Below are positions 60,126-64,000 of a DNA stretch of 64,000 bases, one piece after another. A model generated the notes under the pieces. It was given only the letters and a program-made list of their open reading frames with translations, did no database searches and was not told the origin of the DNA. The stretch covers positions 2,356,001-2,420,000 of the forward strand of contig NZ_CP012938.1 of assembly GCF_001314995.1 (NCBI RefSeq). Reading direction: 5' to 3'. The first letter of the stretch is position 1. Each line of letters begins with the position of its first letter. Source of the stretch: Bacteroides ovatus. Lineage in GTDB: Bacteria > Bacteroidota > Bacteroidia > Bacteroidales > Bacteroidaceae. Both the position numbers and the translations under genes were made by a program.

Positions 60126-60653
60126 TCATTCCGGAGTACCTTCTCCCGACGGCTTCATCAAATCGGCTGTAACCTCCGCTTTAAAACGGACACCGTCGTG
60201 AAGCCGCAGATTCAATTTGACAGTAACATTCTCATCGTTGTTACGCTTCACATAAAACGTTCCCGTCACCCTTTTATATTGGGAATAATAATAGAACGGA
60301 TCTTCGTAAATAAAGAAATACTGGTCGTTTTGGTACAAGGTCGATGCATCCACCACTTGCCCCTCCCAATACATACCCAGAGAAAACAAAAAATAAGTAC
60401 TAGTTTTCCCGTCCTGTATCTTTTCCGGAGAAAAGATACAGGTAAAATAACCACCGTCCATAGTAGCCTCACCGGACACGATCCTGTTCGCTTCCCCCCG
60501 GAATGAATAAGTACCGATGGAAGGCAATTCCTCCACATCCGGACCGGGATTTACCGGATCATTATCTTTATCGTCACTACATCCGGCAAAACCCACCAGA
60601 AGCAATCCCGATAAAACATATAAATTTAAATATTTCAATAAGATTTTCTTCAT
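60126..60653 (-). CDS. Surface lipoprotein, single-domain member of the repeat family
   Basis: 175 residues. A lipoprotein signal (LYVLSGLLLVGFAGC, Cys25) is followed by SDDKDNDP, an acidic export signal for the outer surface. The mature part (GEATMDGGYFTCIFSPEKIQDGKTSTYFLFSLGMYWEGQVVDAST ... GTFYVKRNNDENVTVKLNLRLHDGVRFKAEVTADL) reads like one copy of the domain that occurs four times in the neighbouring 597-residue protein. Last of three minus-strand lipoprotein genes, 20 bp apart from its neighbour. No enzyme motif. Confidence 0.7.
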   Translation of the reverse strand: MKKILLKYLNLYVLSGLLLVGFAGCSDDKDNDPVNPGPDVEELPSIGTYSFRGEANRIVSGEATMDGGYFTCIFSPEKIQDGKTSTYFLFSLGMYWEGQVVDASTLYQNDQYFFIYEDPFYYYSQYKRVTGTFYVKRNNDENVTVKLNLRLHDGVRFKAEVTADLMKPSGEGTPE

Positions 60654-60673
60654 GAATACACTTCATTAAATCG

Positions 60674-62467
60674 TCACTCTATTACTGTCACCGCACCTTT
60701 ATAGTAGCCGGACAAACTGGCATCGCCATATTTCTTAATACCTACCACTTCAAAAGTCATTTCAACTTCATTGCCCTGAAGAGACACCGAAGTCCGGCCT
60801 CCCAGAGCCAGATTGCCCAATGTGGTATTAGCCCGACTGTAAGTCACTCCTTCATACGTAATCGAGATTTTCACATTTTCATCATCACCGGAGAATCCGC
60901 GGAGCACTCCATCCAGCATTGTTTTCGAAAGACGCACCACTGCATCCGCTGCCGACATTCCCGCCACAGTAGTGATACCTGGTTGTCGTGAAAGGTAAAT
61001 AACACAAATATCCGCATCCGTCTTATCTATCACCACAGACTGGATAGTGACCGGAGTACCGTCCGCCCCTAAGCGATATTCATTCGGGATCGTCGTATCA
61101 TACACCGCGAAAGCACCGTTATAGTTACCTGATATTTTAAGGCTATTATCACCCAAATATTTGAGGTTAAGCGTCAATGAATATTCATTATCCGCTGATT
61201 TCGATACACTGAACGTACCTGCCGCATCCTCCAGGTGACCTTTGGATATTTGTATTCTTTCTTCGTCATACGGGCTATAATAAGTAAACTCAAAAGCCAG
61301 ATTGGTATCTGTAATATCCACCTCCTGCCCGTTAAGTCCTGCATTCGGAACAAAAAGGCGCACATAATACGAGTTTACATTTTCCAAGTCCGCAGCAGAT
61401 GAAATTCCCGACGGAGTGAGATACAACGCTACTCCTGCATCTGTCTTTTCATAGAAAGTAGCTTTGATGTCACGCGTTTTTTCTCCGTTCAACGTTAATA
61501 TATTCGTCGTACTCTGCTTAATTTCAGAATAAGCACCCTCATAAGAACCTTCGAACTTTTCACCCGAAAGCAAAGTAAAGCTAAAAGTTACTTTCACATG
61601 ATCGTCCGTCTTTTCTACTTTGAACTTACCTGCCGAACATATTTCAGACCATCCATAAGGCTCCACCGCAGTCAGGTCGTCAGCTCCCAATTCTGTCATA
61701 TTATAGAAAGCATAATCCATACCGTCATAAGACGTGATATCCAATACCTGTCCCAACATAGCGGGATTGATTCCGATCATCAGGAACTCCGTATCCGACA
61801 TATCTTCCACCGTTGTCAGTCCTGCGTACGGACTAAGATAAAAATATTGAATTCCCCCGATGACAGTAGCCACCACCGATTTCAACGGACGCACTTCACT
61901 TCCGAAAGAAAATTCACTGGGCAACTTTGCAGGAGCCTTGTAGCTACAACCAGCCTCCCCTGTAAACTTACCGCCACTTTTCAGCGTACAATCAAAAGTA
62001 GCTTTCACAGCCGATGTTTCATTCTCACCCGGAGTCATCGTCAAGGTGAACTTACCTTGCGTCAGCACCTCTTTCCACTCATAAGGATTGACAGCCAGAA
62101 TAGCCTCACCATCGGCATCCATGTAATAAAGCACATAATTGTCATCTTCAGAGCCGCCTATCGTAACCGGGCTGCCCACCAGACTCTTACTCACTCCCAA
62201 CATCACATATTCCTTACCGCTGTTCATAAAGTCTTCAAGCGTTTCCAAACTCTGCAACGGACTCATACACACATACACAATGCCATCCTGTTCAAAACAA
62301 GACACCGATTGGGCTTGTATGGTCTTATCCTTATACGTGTACGTATTCACAGTTTCCACAGGTTCCGGCTCCGGTTCGGGATCAGTGGCCGGATCATCGT
62401 CACTACATGCCACAAAACAACTCATTGCCAACATGAATAAGAAAAAGGAAATAAATCTAGTTTTCAT
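60674..62467 (-). CDS. Surface lipoprotein with four tandem domains
   Basis: 597 residues. Signal with lipobox MLAMSCFVAC (Cys21), then SDDDPATDPEPEPEPVE, an acidic Pro-rich linker. About 520 residues follow as four units of ~130 residues, each with (F/L)YLSP-type, then MLG/VNPAMLGQ-type, GKFT(L/V)-type and GxFxGxYxGA-type strands: VYVCMSPLQSL ... CSYKAPA; FYLSPYAGL ... YEGAYSE; LYLTPSGIS ... YNGAFAVYD; IYLSRQPGI ... YYKGAVTVIE. It probably forms a string of beta domains on the cell surface. It is co-transcribed with similar single- and double-domain lipoproteins. Ligand unknown. Confidence 0.7.
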   Translation of the reverse strand: MKTRFISFFLFMLAMSCFVACSDDDPATDPEPEPEPVETVNTYTYKDKTIQAQSVSCFEQDGIVYVCMSPLQSLETLEDFMNSGKEYVMLGVSKSLVGSPVTIGGSEDDNYVLYYMDADGEAILAVNPYEWKEVLTQGKFTLTMTPGENETSAVKATFDCTLKSGGKFTGEAGCSYKAPAKLPSEFSFGSEVRPLKSVVATVIGGIQYFYLSPYAGLTTVEDMSDTEFLMIGINPAMLGQVLDITSYDGMDYAFYNMTELGADDLTAVEPYGWSEICSAGKFKVEKTDDHVKVTFSFTLLSGEKFEGSYEGAYSEIKQSTTNILTLNGEKTRDIKATFYEKTDAGVALYLTPSGISSAADLENVNSYYVRLFVPNAGLNGQEVDITDTNLAFEFTYYSPYDEERIQISKGHLEDAAGTFSVSKSADNEYSLTLNLKYLGDNSLKISGNYNGAFAVYDTTIPNEYRLGADGTPVTIQSVVIDKTDADICVIYLSRQPGITTVAGMSAADAVVRLSKTMLDGVLRGFSGDDENVKISITYEGVTYSRANTTLGNLALGGRTSVSLQGNEVEMTFEVVGIKKYGDASLSGYYKGAVTVIE

Positions 62468-62533
62468 ATTTCTCGTTTTTTGGGGTTAATTATAAAATCG
62501 CGTTATTAGTAAAATGATGCCATCCACCCGTGT

Positions 62534-63733
62534 TTACTGCGGACGATAATCAAATACGGTAATAGGAGCATCCTGCGAATAAGTGGTACGTACATGATTC
62601 GGGTGTTCCTTATCACAGTCAATAAAATCTATCGTCAGCGTGTGTTTGTCACCGTCGCGTGCCACAGTCATGGTTCCGCCGTCTATGCGTGCATATTCTT
62701 TCATGGCTCCGTTCTGAAGTTTCTCATACCAGGTTCCTCCCGGATAAGTAAAGCCGTTAGGATAGCCCGAAGCTAGGTTTCCCGGTTTCAGCAACTCGCG
62801 CGGGATACCATATGATTCCTTATCACGCGCCACCACCGTATAAGTACCTGCCGGAATACCCTGTGTTACATCCGTAGCCCATTCCACGAAAAATTCCACC
62901 TTCAATACTCTTCCATTACCGGCCGGCCAAGTGTCGACAAGACTTATACTCTCTTCCGCCAGATAAAGCTCGACTACCCGGCACGACTCATCTTGCAGAT
63001 AATAAGAATCGCCCTTATCCTGCAGGCGGGCTTGCGTCCATCCATTCAGTGCAATATCGGTGGTCAGCGTAGAATTAGGAGTTTCATCCTTGCTTTCGTG
63101 ACGGTCGATGGTGATTACTTTTCCCGTATAGGTGAAATAACGTTTCAAGGAAAGATCGCCCACCAATGTTCCGCTAATCGAATATTCACCACCGGACAGC
63201 CGTTTCACCGTCATTTTACCACCGGAAAGCAAATCGGCATCGACACTCGTAGAGTAAGATTTCACATCACCGTAGAAAGTTCCGGCAGGAATATCCACCT
63301 TTCCGGTCGGGAGATCGATTTGATTCATATATCCGAGGTTGAATGTCCATTCATCAAACGTGTATCCGTTCAATGCTGCATCAAAAGTGCCTTCAGGGAG
63401 CGGAAATTCCGTAGCTTCCGAAGCAAATGGCGGGACATTCAGGCTGAACGCCATGATCTTGCCCGGTCCTATCGGATTACCAGTAGCATCTACTTCCATA
63501 TCCGTATAAAGCGTCAATACAAAATGATCTGTGCCCACTCCGTCTTTATCTCCCCAGTACACCAGGTTGGAGTTGACAAACTCCACCACTTCCGGCGCCG
63601 GGTTTACGTCTTCTCCACCGGGTTTTCCTCCCTCCGGATTTTCGGCGTCATTGTCACTGCAAGCGGTCAACACCCCCACAGACGCAACAGCGAACAGGCA
63701 GACACCCAATAACTTCATTATTTTCTTATCCAT
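62534..63733 (-). CDS. Surface lipoprotein with related beta domains
   Basis: 399 residues, first in the operon. A lipoprotein signal (MKLLGVCLFAVASVGVLTAC; the first five residues may be skipped in favour of Met6) precedes SDNDAENPEGGKPGGEDVNP. The mature chain has two similar halves with FVLTLYTDMEVDATG, LLSGGKMTVKRLSGGEYSISGTLVGDLSLKRYFTYTGKV and RVLKVEFFVEWATDV ... IDGGTMTVARDGDKHTLTIDFIDCDKEHP, which look like the repeated domain of its neighbour. 66 bp separates it from the next gene. A GC-rich hairpin upstream at 63795-63853 may control the operon. Confidence 0.7.
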   Translation of the reverse strand: MDKKIMKLLGVCLFAVASVGVLTACSDNDAENPEGGKPGGEDVNPAPEVVEFVNSNLVYWGDKDGVGTDHFVLTLYTDMEVDATGNPIGPGKIMAFSLNVPPFASEATEFPLPEGTFDAALNGYTFDEWTFNLGYMNQIDLPTGKVDIPAGTFYGDVKSYSTSVDADLLSGGKMTVKRLSGGEYSISGTLVGDLSLKRYFTYTGKVITIDRHESKDETPNSTLTTDIALNGWTQARLQDKGDSYYLQDESCRVVELYLAEESISLVDTWPAGNGRVLKVEFFVEWATDVTQGIPAGTYTVVARDKESYGIPRELLKPGNLASGYPNGFTYPGGTWYEKLQNGAMKEYARIDGGTMTVARDGDKHTLTIDFIDCDKEHPNHVRTTYSQDAPITVFDYRPQ

Positions 63734-63794
63734 ATCAGACTGATTTATATATTTTACATCATTGAAAAGAACTTCCGTAGCGACCGGGAATCAT

Positions 63795-63853
63795 AAAAAA
63801 GGCGGAGTAAGCTCGGGAAAAGGATTCCCATTCTTCGCACGAGTATCCCCGCC
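63795..63853 (-). terminator. GC-rich hairpin upstream of the lipoprotein operon
   Basis: On the minus strand, GGCGGGGATACTCG pairs with CGAGCTTACTCCGCC with a small bulge and is followed by six Ts. It lies about 60 bp before the ATG at 63733: either a terminator for a gene beyond 64000, or an attenuator in the leader of this operon. The remaining 63854-64000 shows nothing recognisable. Confidence 0.6.
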
Positions 63854-64000
63854 TGTCATATAGTAAAGTTAAATTAAGAGAGAATTAGTAAATTCTCATT
63901 CCGTTTCACAACGGTAGTTCTTTTCTTTATTCATCAATGTTATGTTCGTTTTATCTGAAAAGTGCAATATCCGGGAAAAGGATACAATCTTTCAGTGTCC

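Noticed and set aside
61598..62440. 280-codon open frame antisense to the four-domain lipoprotein
   Set aside because: A His/Arg/Ser-rich shadow with no domain; the opposite strand holds a complete gene with signal peptide and repeats.
1..64000. tRNA and rRNA genes
   Set aside because: No cloverleaf, CCA end or rRNA-like stretch was recognised by eye; a covariance search would be needed to exclude a divergent one.

Overview
The window looks like chromosome of a gut Bacteroides species, probably in the B. thetaiotaomicron/ovatus group; I would not name a species. Supporting signs are many promoters with the Bacteroides -7 box TAnnTTTG (several with a -33 TTTG 19-20 bp upstream), weak Shine-Dalgarno sequences, lipoproteins with an acidic run after the lipidated Cys, and families typical of the phylum (DUF4290, DUF4248, HU-like proteins with long tails, DUF5690). 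Most of the window is core chromosome with accessory islands between.

Layout. 1-9.4 kb: regulators and small metabolic genes (AAA ATPase fragment, winged-helix protein, two AraC regulators, VOC protein, DUF3829 lipoprotein, cupin, DUF1848 protein, SDR, TetR, DUF2271-like protein, small barrel). Two copies of a minus-strand small-RNA-like unit flank the DUF1848 gene. 9.6-19.3 kb: pncB, a thioredoxin, a cobalamin riboswitch ahead of a three-gene biotin-dependent carboxylase operon, a tandem 195-bp repeat, a LysM/amidase, metY and an MBL-fold hydrolase. 19.5-27.8 kb: envelope island with a beta-barrel protein and an 857-residue coiled-coil lipoprotein downstream of a 260-bp segment bounded by 20-bp inverted repeats. 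The next gene is a tyrosine recombinase, then an HU-like protein with a repeat-rich leader; together this looks like a phase-variable promoter.

28-41 kb: phosphate and polyphosphate genes (PiT transporter, ppk1), phosphoesterases, rfbA-rfbB, menA, an AAA/DUF4143 ATPase behind three 33-bp repeats, and yicC-gmk-nadD. 41-48 kb: a probable operon of housekeeping and envelope genes, tsaB-DUF4290-murA-rimM-M23 peptidase-dxr-rseP. MurA carries Asp in place of the fosfomycin-target Cys. 48-54 kb: an HTH protein divergent from a 2-aminoethylphosphonate operon (DUF5690-phnX-phnW), then a DHA2 exporter. 54-57.3 kb: nrdD-nrdG (anaerobic ribonucleotide reductase) behind a second cobalamin riboswitch on the minus strand. 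57.5-64 kb: Rpn-type nuclease, an HU-like protein with two possible microproteins behind it, a DUF4248 protein, and a three-lipoprotein operon built from one repeated domain.

The most interesting signals are the invertible promoter with its recombinase and coiled-coil lipoprotein; the duplicated sRNA-like units with a helically phased upstream array and covarying terminators; and the two cobalamin riboswitches, which imply vitamin B12 control of DNA-precursor synthesis and of a propionyl/methylmalonyl-CoA carboxylase complex.
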